Assembly (NCBI GenBank): GCA_033762815.1
Contig: JANRLF010000007.1
Coordinates: 1 to 64,000, forward strand
From: JANRLF01 sp033762815
GTDB lineage: Bacteria > Bacteroidota > Bacteroidia > Chitinophagales > CAIOSU01
Length of the DNA: 64,000 bases
Direction: 5' to 3'
The translations under genes were made by a program, and so were the position numbers. Below, piece after piece: positions 1-8,005 of the stretch; positions within the stretch are counted from its first letter, which is position 1; the number at the start of each line of letters is the position of its first letter. The notes beneath the pieces are model-generated. The model was not told the origin of the DNA and did not search any database. It was given only the letters and a program-made list of their open reading frames with translations.

Positions 1-42
1 CGGGCGCTGCCGTATATTTGCTGCGGCTTGGGTTTCCAAGGA

Positions 43-74
43 ATGCCCTGTGGGCATGGTAGCTGCAAGCTACC
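43..74. repeat. Two adjacent small hairpins at the left edge
   Basis: Two perfect inverted repeats sit back to back: ATGCCC-tgt-GGGCAT (43-57) and GGTAGCT-gca-AGCTACC (58-74). The rest of 1-146 shows no gene. These may be the end of a larger repeat or a structured 3' end belonging to a gene outside the window. Function unknown. Confidence 0.4.
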
Positions 75-146
75 TTACTTATTGCACGTAGATACGCTGC
101 GCTAATCTATGCGGAACGGGGAATTTTTAAAATCTTTCTAATTACT

Positions 147-587
147 TTAAGATAATTCTGCCTTCCCCATTTGGATTTGGGTAACTATCTCTTTTAAAGT
201 TTGGTCCGACCAACCACTAAGGCCTGGGATTATTTTTAATAATAGCTGATTAGAACGATAAATTTTCATCATCGGGCCTATGCTACCTCTTGGGCCAATT
301 TCATCTTTATAAGTTATAATTGTTTCTTTTAAGGATAGTTTTAAAATCCTTTGTTTAAAAAATCGTCGTATTGTAATTTCTATCACTTTTTCCTTGTGAT
401 TAATTACAATGATATCTATTCTTTCAAAATAGGCAATTGCATAACCGGTTAGAGCAATGACTAAGCTTGCAAAAAAACTAAAGTTTATATTTTCTGACTT
501 CCATAAGGTCATAAAAAACATAACAACGCATGCTATAAACAAGATGGTGCTTGTCGTTAGTATATTTGACTTATATGAATTGATCAT
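147..587 (-). CDS. Small membrane protein, two TM helices plus beta-rich tail (unknown)
   Basis: 146 residues. Two hydrophobic helices are visible (about residues 10-28 and 37-54), followed by an alternating hydrophobic/charged C-terminal part (57-146) that reads like a small beta domain of the membrane-anchored PH-like kind. I do not recognise a named family. It is AT-rich compared with the housekeeping genes nearby. The layout and the sequence after TM2 resemble the neighbour at 1000-1464, so the two may be distant paralogues. It lies directly downstream, on the same strand, of a LysM fragment (599-720). That context would suit an immunity or accessory gene left behind by a degraded larger gene, but this is inference. 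Confidence 0.6.
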   Translation of the reverse strand: MINSYKSNILTTSTILFIACVVMFFMTLWKSENINFSFFASLVIALTGYAIAYFERIDIIVINHKEKVIEITIRRFFKQRILKLSLKETIITYKDEIGPRGSIGPMMKIYRSNQLLLKIIPGLSGWSDQTLKEIVTQIQMGKAELS

Positions 588-598
588 CTAGGTTTTAG

Positions 599-720
599 TT
601 AGTTTAATTTTAATGCATCTCCAGCATTTATCTTATCTACATCCGAAATGTTGTTTACTCTTGCCAAATCACCTATCGTAGTATTGAATTGCTTAGCGAT
701 TCCACTCAAAGTATCCCATC
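599..720 (-). pseudogene. C-terminal LysM-repeat fragment, 5' end lost at a repeat
   Basis: Read on the minus strand from 720, an open frame gives WDTLSGIAKQFNTT, then IGDLARVNNI, then the ending NAGDALKLN and a TAA at 601-599. This is a recognisable LysM peptidoglycan-binding repeat (DTLSGIAK start, LARVNNI core, I.AGD.L end). No start codon exists in frame and the frame runs straight into hairpin repeat copy A (721-870). It therefore looks like the 3' remnant of a larger wall-associated gene truncated by the repeat or by a rearrangement. The LysM identification is firm for a fragment; the parent protein is unknown. Confidence 0.6.
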
Positions 721-870
721 AACTCATGCTCGTTTCCTAACCAGTACGTAACGGACCGTGCGTCTCCAGACGCAACCTGACAGGGCTCTAATATATAGAA
801 ATTGTTTCTTACTTGCTTCTGGAGATGCACGCTCCTGTCATCCCCGCCTGTAGACGGGGACGAGTGGGGG
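721..870. repeat. Hairpin repeat family, copy A (150 bp, long form)
   Basis: About 150 bp, starting AACTC and ending in a G run, closely matching copy B (1616-1765) over its whole length, with shortened relatives C (10670-10736) and D (11510-11570). It contains several palindromes: GCGTCT-cc-AGACGC, a CTCGTT/AACGAG pair (imperfect in this copy) and a CCCCG...CGGGG pair near its right end. A 63-codon open frame crosses it on the minus strand, but the frame is not kept in copy B, so I treat it as non-coding. Confidence 0.75.
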
Positions 871-999
871 GATAGTTTGATCAAGATGCCTTTTTATACC
901 ATGTTGAACTTTCTTGTTAATAAAGATTTGCGTACCAGTTCCTCCTTCCACCCCACCAATAATGGTGTTACTCAATGCACCTAGCACAAAGTAGTTAGC
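838..999 (-). pseudogene. Protein-tip fragment without start codon (possible polymorphic-toxin remnant)
   Basis: Directly after the stop of the 1000-1464 gene and in the same frame, the minus strand stays open for 53 codons. The reading begins NYFVLGALSNTIIGG and continues through GTGTQIFINKK and QHGIKRHLDQTIP before entering repeat copy A and stopping at 840-838. There is no ATG. The glycine-rich segment followed by a basic, histidine-containing tail is the style of C-terminal tips of polymorphic toxins, but I cannot place it in a family. It may be a displaced or degraded tip. Confidence 0.35.
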
Positions 1000-1464
1000 T
1001 TATCCATCTGCCATTTTTTTAAGTAGATTAATGTAGCGGGACATATCTTTATCTTTTGTAAGGTTCACAGAGTTTTTCTCAAAAAACGAATCAATGGCAA
1101 GCATTACTCTTTTTGAAGGAACGGGGTTAAAATTTTTTGAATAATGGCGTTTATTGACAGTATATTTAATTTTGAAAACGTATGCATTGAATCTGTTGAA
1201 ATTGTTTTTCCATAATTTTGCCTCAATAATATTTTCTGGTTTTATGATGGTGGTTTTTTGATTGAAAAATTCTTTTAAAACAAGACGGTCATTTTCAATG
1301 AGAAGTGTCTTGGTATCAAAAAATATCAAGACAGTGGTTATTACAAAACCAATAACAATTATTGTAGGGTTGTTATAGTTCTTGGCAATTAACCAAAAAA
1401 TACCGTTGAAGGTAAAAAAATTCACTAACGTAATAAATCCGAAACCTCCAACTTTGGTTTTCAT
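1000..1464 (-). CDS. Small membrane protein, two TM helices plus beta-rich tail (unknown)
   Basis: 154 residues with TM helices at about 8-27 and 33-50, then a soluble C-terminal part rich in Lys, Asn and Phe. The order of two TM helices followed by a strand-rich region matches the 147-587 protein, and the sequence just after TM2 (FFDTKTLLIENDRLVLKEF) is loosely similar to the equivalent stretch there. It is bracketed by long repeat copies A and B. An immunity-type role next to broken toxin-like fragments is possible. No family is recognised. Confidence 0.6.
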   Translation of the reverse strand: MKTKVGGFGFITLVNFFTFNGIFWLIAKNYNNPTIIVIGFVITTVLIFFDTKTLLIENDRLVLKEFFNQKTTIIKPENIIEAKLWKNNFNRFNAYVFKIKYTVNKRHYSKNFNPVPSKRVMLAIDSFFEKNSVNLTKDKDMSRYINLLKKMADG

Positions 1465-1487
1465 AATTAGTTTGTGTTTGCTCCGTT

Positions 1488-1615
1488 CAGTATGGTTGGC
1501 CTTTCATCAGATTTCATAACCTCATAAACCGATTTAATTAATTCTATATCTTGTAATAATAAATTTAGCCATCTCTTCCCCTTTTTCCACCTCTTTGGCA
1601 GCATCGTTTACCCTT
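1488..1615 (-). pseudogene. Frameshifted C-terminal protein fragment between repeat copy B and a membrane protein
   Basis: On the minus strand, one frame reads RVNDAAKEVEKGEEMAK. After a shift of frame in an AT-rich stretch near 1560 the next frame continues LLLQDIELIKSVYEVMKSD and ends NGANTN-stop. Joined, this is a plausible helical C-terminus cut off by repeat copy B. Together with the fragments at 599-720 and 838-999 it gives a repeated order on the minus strand: repeat, broken tip, small membrane gene. Assignment beyond 'remnant' is not possible. Confidence 0.3.
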
Positions 1616-1765
1616 AACTCGTACTCGTTTCCTAACGAGTAAGTAACGGACAGTGCGTCTCCAGATGCAACCGACAGGGCTCTAATATATAAAAATTGTT
1701 TCTTTCTTGCTTCTGGAGATGCTTAGCCTGTTGCCTCCCCGTCTGTAGACGGGGACAAGTGGGGG
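1616..1765. repeat. Hairpin repeat family, copy B (150 bp, long form)
   Basis: Same 150-bp length and order as copy A. Here the stems are cleaner: ACTCGTT-tcct-AACGAGT near the left end and CCCCGTCT-gt-AGACGGGG near the right. The centre (CTCTAATATATAAAAATTG) matches copy A almost base for base. It lies just upstream, on the minus strand, of the fragment at 1488-1615. Confidence 0.75.
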
Positions 1766-1807
1766 CTTCATGGTGAAAAGCCACCGAAGCCCATGGTATA
1801 GGCCAAA

Positions 1808-1832
1808 AAAAGGCCGCATATAGCGGCCTTTT
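1808..1832 (-). terminator. Rho-independent terminator of the T9SS gene at 1852-4842
   Basis: Perfect 10-bp stem AAAAGGCCGC / GCGGCCTTTT with a 5-nt loop. On the minus strand it is followed by a run of seven T. It begins 20 bp after the stop codon of the secreted-protein gene. Confidence 0.85.
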
Positions 1833-1851
1833 AGGGTGTAGGGCAAAGCGA

Positions 1852-4842
1852 CTAGCGGCTGAGGATAATCCTTACATTCTTGCTGAGGCCTTCGTGCCTC
1901 AAGCTGATAATGTACACTCCATCAGCTTGGTGGCTCAGGTCAAGGGCATTTTTGCCTTCGTTGAGGGTCAATAGGGCTACTTCACGGCCCACAAGGTCGG
2001 TCACTACCGCCTGGCATTGTGCCAGCCCTTGTAGGTCAACGGTTAGCATGCCAGTAGATGGGTTAGGATATACATTGATGCCAGCAGCCCATTCGTTCAA
2101 GCCCGTTCCGTTGGTATCGCAATTGATGATGGTTACCAAAGCACTGGCATGGCTGGCACAGCCGGTGCTGTCATACAACCAGTAGGCCACCTCGATGGTA
2201 CCAGTATCGCCCAAGTAGCCGGGGCTCAATAGGCTGTCGAACACGCCCACGCCAGTAAAGAAACCACCAGCGGGGAAGCCGGTCAGCACGATATCGGTAT
2301 CTTGTAGGCAAGCACTCAAGGGCACGCCAATAGTGACCTGTTGGCCAGCTTGGTAAACCGTGAGCACGGTAACGATGGTGCTGTCGCAACCACGTACTGT
2401 TTGGTAATTATCATAGTACAAGCCTGAGGTAGTTTGCCAAGCCCCACCAGCAAAAACGCTATCGCCAGCGCAAAGGAATACCCCATTGGTAATGGTGTAG
2501 CTGCGGTAAACGTTGAGGGTATAGGTGAGCAAACTATCGCAACCGCTTGGCGCGGGCACCAGTTCCTGAAAGTTGCCCGCATTGAAGCGCCAAGCACCAG
2601 CGATGAACACGCTATCGCCCTCGCAAATTTCAAGTTGGGTAAAGCGTTGCGGCCTGTTCTGCACGTTCACGGAAGTGGCGATGATGCTGTCGCAGCCATT
2701 CACGGTGCTGAAAGTATCCACAAACACACCACTGCTAAACTGCCATGCACCGCCTACAAACACGCTATCGCCTTGGCAAAGGTTGACGGTAGCCACTTGA
2801 TTGTAAGATGGATTGACCGTCAAAGTGGTAACGATGATGCTGTCGCAGCCGCCAACTGCGGTAAAGGTATCGCGATAAACTCCACCCGTGGTTTGCCAGT
2901 TACCAGCTAAAAACACACTATCGCCTTGGCAAATGGAAGTACTAGCGGTAAAGGTGAAGCCTGGGTTAGCGGTAACGGTAGTGGTTACAATGCTATCGCA
3001 ACCGCCTGTGCTGGCGAAGGTATCAACATACACACCGGTAGCGGTTTGCCAAGCACCCGCAGCGAAAACACTGTCACCTGGGCAAAGCGATACACTGCGG
3101 CTGCTTTGGAAGGCAGCAATAAAGGACAAGGTAGTGGCAATGCTGCTATCGCAACCCAAGCTGCTGATGAACACATCGGTATAAGTACCGGCCACTGTTT
3201 GCCAAGCTCCAGCCAAGAAGGCACTGTCGCCATTGCAAAGGGTCAATGAGGCCGTTTGGTTATACGTAGGGTTAACGGTAAGGATGCTCACAATGGTGCT
3301 GTCGCAACCGTTACTAGAGGTATAAGTATTGACAAAGGTACCTGCCGTACTGCGCCATACTCCTTCAATCTGTACGCTATCGCCTTGGCAGATAGTGTAG
3401 CTGGAAGTGTCGCTGCTAGCAGCTAAAACAGTAATGGTAGAAGGGGCCGATATAGCGGTAGGGGTAGTGGCACAAGCATCGCTGCTAACCATTACGCCGT
3501 TCACTACGTCGCCATCCACGGGGGCTGGTACCACAAAGGTATCACTGTTCACAAAGAAGGGAACGGAATTCACGCCCCAGCCAAATTGTGGGCTAGTTCC
3601 ACCACCAGAATACGTAGCCACAAAAGTGACTGGCTGGCTGCCGCAAATAATAGGGTCAATAGGGCTGATGCTGATACTAGGAGTAACCACTGCACCCACG
3701 TTCAAGGTCAATGATGCGGTATCGGTGCAGCCATTCAGGGCAGTAGCGATAACGGAATAAGTGGTAGTATCAGTAGTCGAAGCCGTAACAATAGGGCCAG
3801 TAGTAGGCACTAGTGCAGTAGTGGGGTTCCAAGTGTAGCTGGTGGCCACTCCTGTAGCGGTAAGCGTGGTGGAACCGCCAGCACAAAAGTTGCTATCCAA
3901 TGCTGAAAGAGTAACGCTAGGGCTCTGATTGACAGTAATAGTCAATGAGTCCTGCGCAAAAAGGGAACAGCCGCCCCCTACTACCAATAAATAGGCATTG
4001 TAAGTGCCGGCAGTGTCATAGCGGATGGTAGGGGTAGTATTGGTCAACACAATATTAGGGGTGCCGCCTTCAAAGAACCACACCAAGGTATCTTGCCCAG
4101 TGGAACCTGTCGCATCGAAAGATATAGTGCTGCCTGAACATACGGTAGTGTTGCTAGCAGTAAAGGTAGCTACCGTAGGTTGGTCAGTAATGAAAGGGTG
4201 TACAAACAAAGATGCGTCAAGGGGCCATGAACCCGGTGTATTGTATTGGTACCATACATTGTTGGATTGCTTTTCCCAAATAGCGGAAGGAGTGGTTTCA
4301 CCATTGGCATTACTTACGATGCTTAAGGTATCATAGCAACCGCTTCCCCAGCAAAGGTTGGTCAAATCAACACTTACAAAGAATTGCTTTGAAACGGGCA
4401 AGGTAACAGGGGTTGCAAATTCAGCTACGGTATACAAACCACCCGCAACGTCGGTCATAATTTGGTCCATAGTCAAATTGGTTGTGCCAATTTGTGCTCC
4501 GGGCGTGCCAGAGGTACCGTCGTAAATCCTTACAGGCACTATTTTGGAAGGGGTAGCACTATAAGCGAAACCGAAGGCAATATACACTTGCTGTACTTTA
4601 TCGCCAGTAATGGCTGAAGCATCGAAATACATGGCCTTTTCCTTATCCAGATATACGTTTACGCCATTGATCCAGCCATCGGCACCTACCGTGGCACCAG
4701 TATAGAAATTTTGGGGAGTCCAACCTGCAGGTGTAGGAAGGTTAATAGCGGTACACGACTGGGCAGCTAGCTGCTGTGTTGCAAAAAACAAAGAGATAAC
4801 AGCCCATAAAGTTTTTGAGAATCGGGTAGCGGTCAAGCTCAT
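1852..4842 (-). CDS. T9SS-secreted protein with PKD/Ig-like domains and seven cysteine repeats
   Basis: 996 residues from the ATG at 4842. The open frame extends 29 codons further upstream, but the start at 4842 puts a normal signal peptide (ending near AAQSC) at the N-terminus. Order: N-terminal domain (to about residue 230), a PKD-like domain with FDATGS, Ig-like domains, then seven tandem repeats of about 51 residues (DNA about 2330-3405). Each repeat has the pattern C.GDSVF..G.W.T..G.Y.D......GCDS, so two conserved cysteines per unit. The last about 85 residues form a T9SS type A sorting domain (VYPNPSTGMLTVDL, GVYIISL). It is expected at the cell surface or in the medium after passage through SecYEG and the type IX system. 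The repeats suggest adhesion or a surface-layer role; no enzyme motif is visible. Confidence 0.85.
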   Translation of the reverse strand: MSLTATRFSKTLWAVISLFFATQQLAAQSCTAINLPTPAGWTPQNFYTGATVGADGWINGVNVYLDKEKAMYFDASAITGDKVQQVYIAFGFAYSATPSKIVPVRIYDGTSGTPGAQIGTTNLTMDQIMTDVAGGLYTVAEFATPVTLPVSKQFFVSVDLTNLCWGSGCYDTLSIVSNANGETTPSAIWEKQSNNVWYQYNTPGSWPLDASLFVHPFITDQPTVATFTASNTTVCSGSTISFDATGSTGQDTLVWFFEGGTPNIVLTNTTPTIRYDTAGTYNAYLLVVGGGCSLFAQDSLTITVNQSPSVTLSALDSNFCAGGSTTLTATGVATSYTWNPTTALVPTTGPIVTASTTDTTTYSVIATALNGCTDTASLTLNVGAVVTPSISISPIDPIICGSQPVTFVATYSGGGTSPQFGWGVNSVPFFVNSDTFVVPAPVDGDVVNGVMVSSDACATTPTAISAPSTITVLAASSDTSSYTICQGDSVQIEGVWRSTAGTFVNTYTSSNGCDSTIVSILTVNPTYNQTASLTLCNGDSAFLAGAWQTVAGTYTDVFISSLGCDSSIATTLSFIAAFQSSRSVSLCPGDSVFAAGAWQTATGVYVDTFASTGGCDSIVTTTVTANPGFTFTASTSICQGDSVFLAGNWQTTGGVYRDTFTAVGGCDSIIVTTLTVNPSYNQVATVNLCQGDSVFVGGAWQFSSGVFVDTFSTVNGCDSIIATSVNVQNRPQRFTQLEICEGDSVFIAGAWRFNAGNFQELVPAPSGCDSLLTYTLNVYRSYTITNGVFLCAGDSVFAGGAWQTTSGLYYDNYQTVRGCDSTIVTVLTVYQAGQQVTIGVPLSACLQDTDIVLTGFPAGGFFTGVGVFDSLLSPGYLGDTGTIEVAYWLYDSTGCASHASALVTIINCDTNGTGLNEWAAGINVYPNPSTGMLTVDLQGLAQCQAVVTDLVGREVALLTLNEGKNALDLSHQADGVYIISLRHEGLSKNVRIILSR

Positions 4843-5001
4843 GTATAGTGGTTTTTTAGGATAATTTTTCAAGCGGTGAATATAGGGAAATTTACAGACT
4901 AGATGAGGGAAAAAACAGGCAAATAGCATTTTAATAATAAATTCATATTCCTTTCTAAAAAATACACCTTTAGATTTATTTTGTGCTAAAGTTACCGCCC
5001 A

Positions 5002-5595
5002 ATGAAAAAGCCCTACTTTCTTGTTTTGTTGCTATTGATGGCAGGAGCGATTCACAGTTGCAAAACCATTAAAGAATTGACGGCCTTTGCCAAGTGTAAG
5101 TTTAGGCACACTACTATCAATAATGTAACCTTGGCGGGCGTGGATGTCAAAAAAGTGAAAAACTATAAGGACCTCAACCTGACCGATGCTGGAAAAGTGA
5201 CGGCTAATGTGGTAAGGGGTAAACTGCCCCTACAGTTTACTATCAACGTGGAGATAAAGAACCCCAACAACCAATTGGCAGCAGTGAATAAATTGGAGTG
5301 GATAGCATTGATAAACGATGTTGAAATCAGCCAAGGCAATCTGAACAAAAGGCTTGAGATTGCCCCCAATGGCGGTACAGCGACTTTGCCACTCACTATT
5401 TCATCCGATTTAGTAAAGCTGCTAGGCAAGGACAACCGCGAAAAGTTGTGGGACTTTGCATTTGGCCTTTCAAACGAGGATGGTTCGCCATCCAAGAAAA
5501 TCACGTTGAAAGTGAAACCCACCATTATGGTAGGCAAAATGGCCATCACTTATCCGGGCTATATTAAGCTGAGCAAGGATTTCGCGGAGGAGTAA
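5002..5595 (+). CDS. LEA14/WHy-like lipoprotein
   Basis: 197 residues. The signal peptide ends in a lipobox (IHSC, acylated Cys20). The remainder resembles LEA type 2 / WHy-fold lipoproteins: a first strand VTLAGVDVKKVKN, a central region with VEIKNPNNQLAAVNKLEW, and a C-terminal half of alternating strands. Such proteins are small beta-sandwiches of unknown detailed role, often anchored to an outer or inner membrane leaflet. It is divergent from the T9SS gene and its TAA abuts the stop of rsmG with no spacer, so the two transcripts converge. Confidence 0.6.
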   Translation: MKKPYFLVLLLLMAGAIHSCKTIKELTAFAKCKFRHTTINNVTLAGVDVKKVKNYKDLNLTDAGKVTANVVRGKLPLQFTINVEIKNPNNQLAAVNKLEWIALINDVEISQGNLNKRLEIAPNGGTATLPLTISSDLVKLLGKDNREKLWDFAFGLSNEDGSPSKKITLKVKPTIMVGKMAITYPGYIKLSKDFAEE

Positions 5596-6231
5596 CTATA
5601 CATAAGGCAGGTATAGCACATACTTTTCTTGAAAATACTCAACTGGAAAGAAACTGTTAATAGGGAATAATTGGACACGGTTTTTATGTGCCTTGATTTC
5701 TTCTTCAATGTTTCCTCCCTTTAAAGCCAGCAAGCCATTATTCAAGGGGTGTTTTGAATGGCGTTTTAGTTTACCATAGGTCCATTGGTAAAGGGTATCC
5801 AATGGAGCCACAGCACGGGTTACCGCAAAGTCATACCGCTGCTCGGTCAAGGTTTCTACCCTCGCATGGCTAGCAGTAACATTGCTCAGGCCCAGAGCTT
5901 CGGCAACGGCTTTTACGACGGTTATCTTTTTGTTGATGGAATCTACTAGATGGAAATGGGTGTCAGGAAACAGTATGGCCAGCGGAATACCCGGAAATCC
6001 GCCACCGGTACCAATATCGAGCACATCTTTACCGGGTTTGAATTGAATGACCTTGGCAATGGCTAATGAATGCAACACATGGCGTTCATAGAGGTTTTCA
6101 ATGTCCTTTCGCGAAATGACATTGATTTTCTCGTTCCATTCGCTGTAAATGGCTTGAAGCTGGGCAAACTGTGCCTGCTGGTTAGAGGTAAGCTCTGGAA
6201 AATAATGGAAAACAAGGTCGGCACCGGCCAT
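5596..6231 (-). CDS. rsmG: 16S rRNA (guanine527-N7)-methyltransferase RsmG
   Basis: 211 residues, usual length for RsmG (GidB). The SAM-binding motif DIGTGGGFPGIPLAI lies at 72-86, preceded by the family's N-terminal helices (YSEWNEKINVISRKDIENLY), with the conserved VTRAVAPL at about 135-142. It methylates N7 of G527 in 16S rRNA. It lies 11 bp downstream of the ECF sigma gene on the same strand, so it probably shares a transcript with that gene and the glycosyltransferase. Confidence 0.93.
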   Translation of the reverse strand: MAGADLVFHYFPELTSNQQAQFAQLQAIYSEWNEKINVISRKDIENLYERHVLHSLAIAKVIQFKPGKDVLDIGTGGGFPGIPLAILFPDTHFHLVDSINKKITVVKAVAEALGLSNVTASHARVETLTEQRYDFAVTRAVAPLDTLYQWTYGKLKRHSKHPLNNGLLALKGGNIEEEIKAHKNRVQLFPINSFFPVEYFQEKYVLYLPYV

Positions 6232-6242
6232 GTCGGCAAGGT

Positions 6243-6854
6243 TTACAAGTTGTCTTTGTTCTTGTTGAGCATTTTGAACAGCAGTTCTTTCGCCCTAAAC
6301 AATTGTGCCTTTACGGTACCTAGCGGAATGTTCAATTCCTCTGCTATTTCTTCGTAAGAAAGTTCTTGGTAATAGCGCATTTCAATCAGTGCGCGGTACT
6401 TTTCATCCAGTTTCTCCAATGAACCTCGAACAGAGACTGCGCGCTGGTGCCGGATATACTTCTCCTCCGGGTTCATGGCATCGGACTTGACGTCCAAGGT
6501 CATTTCATCCCCTTCCTCATTGCCAAAAGGTTCGTCCAGAGAAACAAAGTCCAAACGCTTCTTACGGATATAATCAATACAGTTGTTGGTCGCAATTTTG
6601 AAGAGCCAGGTACTGAAGGCATACTTGGCATCATATTTATCCAAACGGTTGAAGGCCTTGCCAAACGACTCAATGGTAATATCTTCGGCATCATCGCGGT
6701 TGTGCACCATTTTCAGCACCATAAAGTAAATGGAATCCTTATAACGGGCCATGAGCTTCTCAAAGGCCTTTTCGTCCTTGTGCTCAACAGCCTGCTTCAC
6801 CAAAGCCAAATCCTCTTGGGAACGTAGGGATGCCGCGTTTTTTATTTCGTCCAT
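6243..6854 (-). CDS. ECF-type RNA polymerase sigma factor
   Basis: 203 residues. Sigma-2 (about 35-105) contains the core-binding helix (NRDDAEDITIESFGKAF) and a -10-recognition helix (WLFKIATNNCIDYIRKKR). Sigma-4 (about 145-200) has the helix-turn-helix LSYEEIAEELNIPLGTVK. An acidic linker separates them. No anti-sigma gene is adjacent; instead its start overlaps the 3' end of the glycosyltransferase gene by 13 bp and rsmG follows. This arrangement suits the constitutive, SigW-like sigma factors seen in Bacteroidota rather than a FecIR-type pair (inference). Confidence 0.88.
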   Translation of the reverse strand: MDEIKNAASLRSQEDLALVKQAVEHKDEKAFEKLMARYKDSIYFMVLKMVHNRDDAEDITIESFGKAFNRLDKYDAKYAFSTWLFKIATNNCIDYIRKKRLDFVSLDEPFGNEEGDEMTLDVKSDAMNPEEKYIRHQRAVSVRGSLEKLDEKYRALIEMRYYQELSYEEIAEELNIPLGTVKAQLFRAKELLFKMLNKNKDNL

Positions 6855-7948
6855 TCCTTAATCTTAAGCGCCGATAGAATGCCCAAAATAGCCAAAATTA
6901 ATGACATCATAAAATCAAGTATGGGCAGCCGCCAGCCTAAGCGGTATTCGCCCAATTTCACGATTATGTTGGACAGGACGGCATACTTCACGGAAAGTAT
7001 ACTGAAAAATACTACTATCGCACTGATAGCGTAAGTGTTTTCCAGCATTAGCCCTAGGCCCAGAAAATGAAAGAGTACTTGCGAAACCAAGAAAATACCC
7101 AAATATGCCCTAACTATTAAATTATAATTAAAACCCGCTGAGGCGTGCCTGCGTTTCTGTTCAAGCCATGATTTCCAGGTGGCTGAAGGTACTGAGATGG
7201 TGTAGCTATCAGGGTGGAGCACTACAGCCGTATTCCCTTTATGGGCAATTTCGCTAATCAACAAGTCATCGTCACCTGATATGGTTTTTGCCTCATAGAA
7301 TTGCCTTGCCCGCCGAAAAGTAGTCTTGGTATAAGCCAAGTTTCGCCCTACGCCCATATATGGCTTGCCCGCCAAGGCAAAGGAAAAATACTGCATCGCA
7401 GTAAAAACGGTTTCATACCGTATCATGGCATTCAACCATCCACTTCTTTTCCTATATGGGCTATAGCCCAGTACCACTTCCGTAGCGGCATGCTGGAACG
7501 GAGCGGTCATGTGCCTTATCCAATCAAAGGAAACCGGTTCGCAATCGGCATCGGTAAGCAATAAATGCTCGTACCGGGCGGCCGCTATGCCGGCCAACAA
7601 AGCATCGCGTTTACCTGCCAAGCGTTTCTCCCCAGTTAGGTCAATCGTACGCAAATGGGCATATTGTTCGGCCAACTTGCCTAGCACAATAGCCGTATCG
7701 TCCGTTGAGCGGTCATTTACCACTATTACTTCATATAGCGCATATGATTGCTGGAGCACCCGGGGCAAAAAAGCACTTAAGTTGTGGGCCTCATTTTTAG
7801 CACAAATGATAACGGAAATCGGTACCTGTGGCCCTGGGAGGGTGGACAATGGCCGCGGCCGGTGAAGGGCAAAGCGGCTGAACAACATTACATAATAAAG
7901 CAACTGAATGGCCCCCGCCAGCACAAAAACATAAAAGACCGCCACCAT
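6842..7948 (-). CDS. Membrane glycosyltransferase, GT2 family
   Basis: 368 residues. An N-terminal TM segment (2-24) is followed by the GT-A fold: VIICAKNEAHNL (47-58), the nucleotide/metal motif DAD (133-135), the acceptor-site GDDD (225-228) and a QxxRH variant of the QxxRW motif (264-268). Two or three C-terminal TM helices (about 280-360) anchor it. This is the processive or lipid-linked type GT2, so it probably transfers a sugar from a UDP- or GDP-sugar to a membrane acceptor. It is first in a minus-strand run with the sigma factor and rsmG. Substrate unknown. Confidence 0.82.
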   Translation of the reverse strand: MVAVFYVFVLAGAIQLLYYVMLFSRFALHRPRPLSTLPGPQVPISVIICAKNEAHNLSAFLPRVLQQSYALYEVIVVNDRSTDDTAIVLGKLAEQYAHLRTIDLTGEKRLAGKRDALLAGIAAARYEHLLLTDADCEPVSFDWIRHMTAPFQHAATEVVLGYSPYRKRSGWLNAMIRYETVFTAMQYFSFALAGKPYMGVGRNLAYTKTTFRRARQFYEAKTISGDDDLLISEIAHKGNTAVVLHPDSYTISVPSATWKSWLEQKRRHASAGFNYNLIVRAYLGIFLVSQVLFHFLGLGLMLENTYAISAIVVFFSILSVKYAVLSNIIVKLGEYRLGWRLPILDFMMSLILAILGILSALKIKEWTK

Positions 7949-8005
7949 TGAGCCTAATTGCGTTATTTTGCTTTAAATATAGGATTTTCAATTTCAAACC
8001 AGCAC

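Noticed and set aside
693..884. 63-residue minus-strand frame through repeat copy A
   Set aside because: The frame is broken in copy B and is not kept in C or D, so the repeat is unlikely to be coding.
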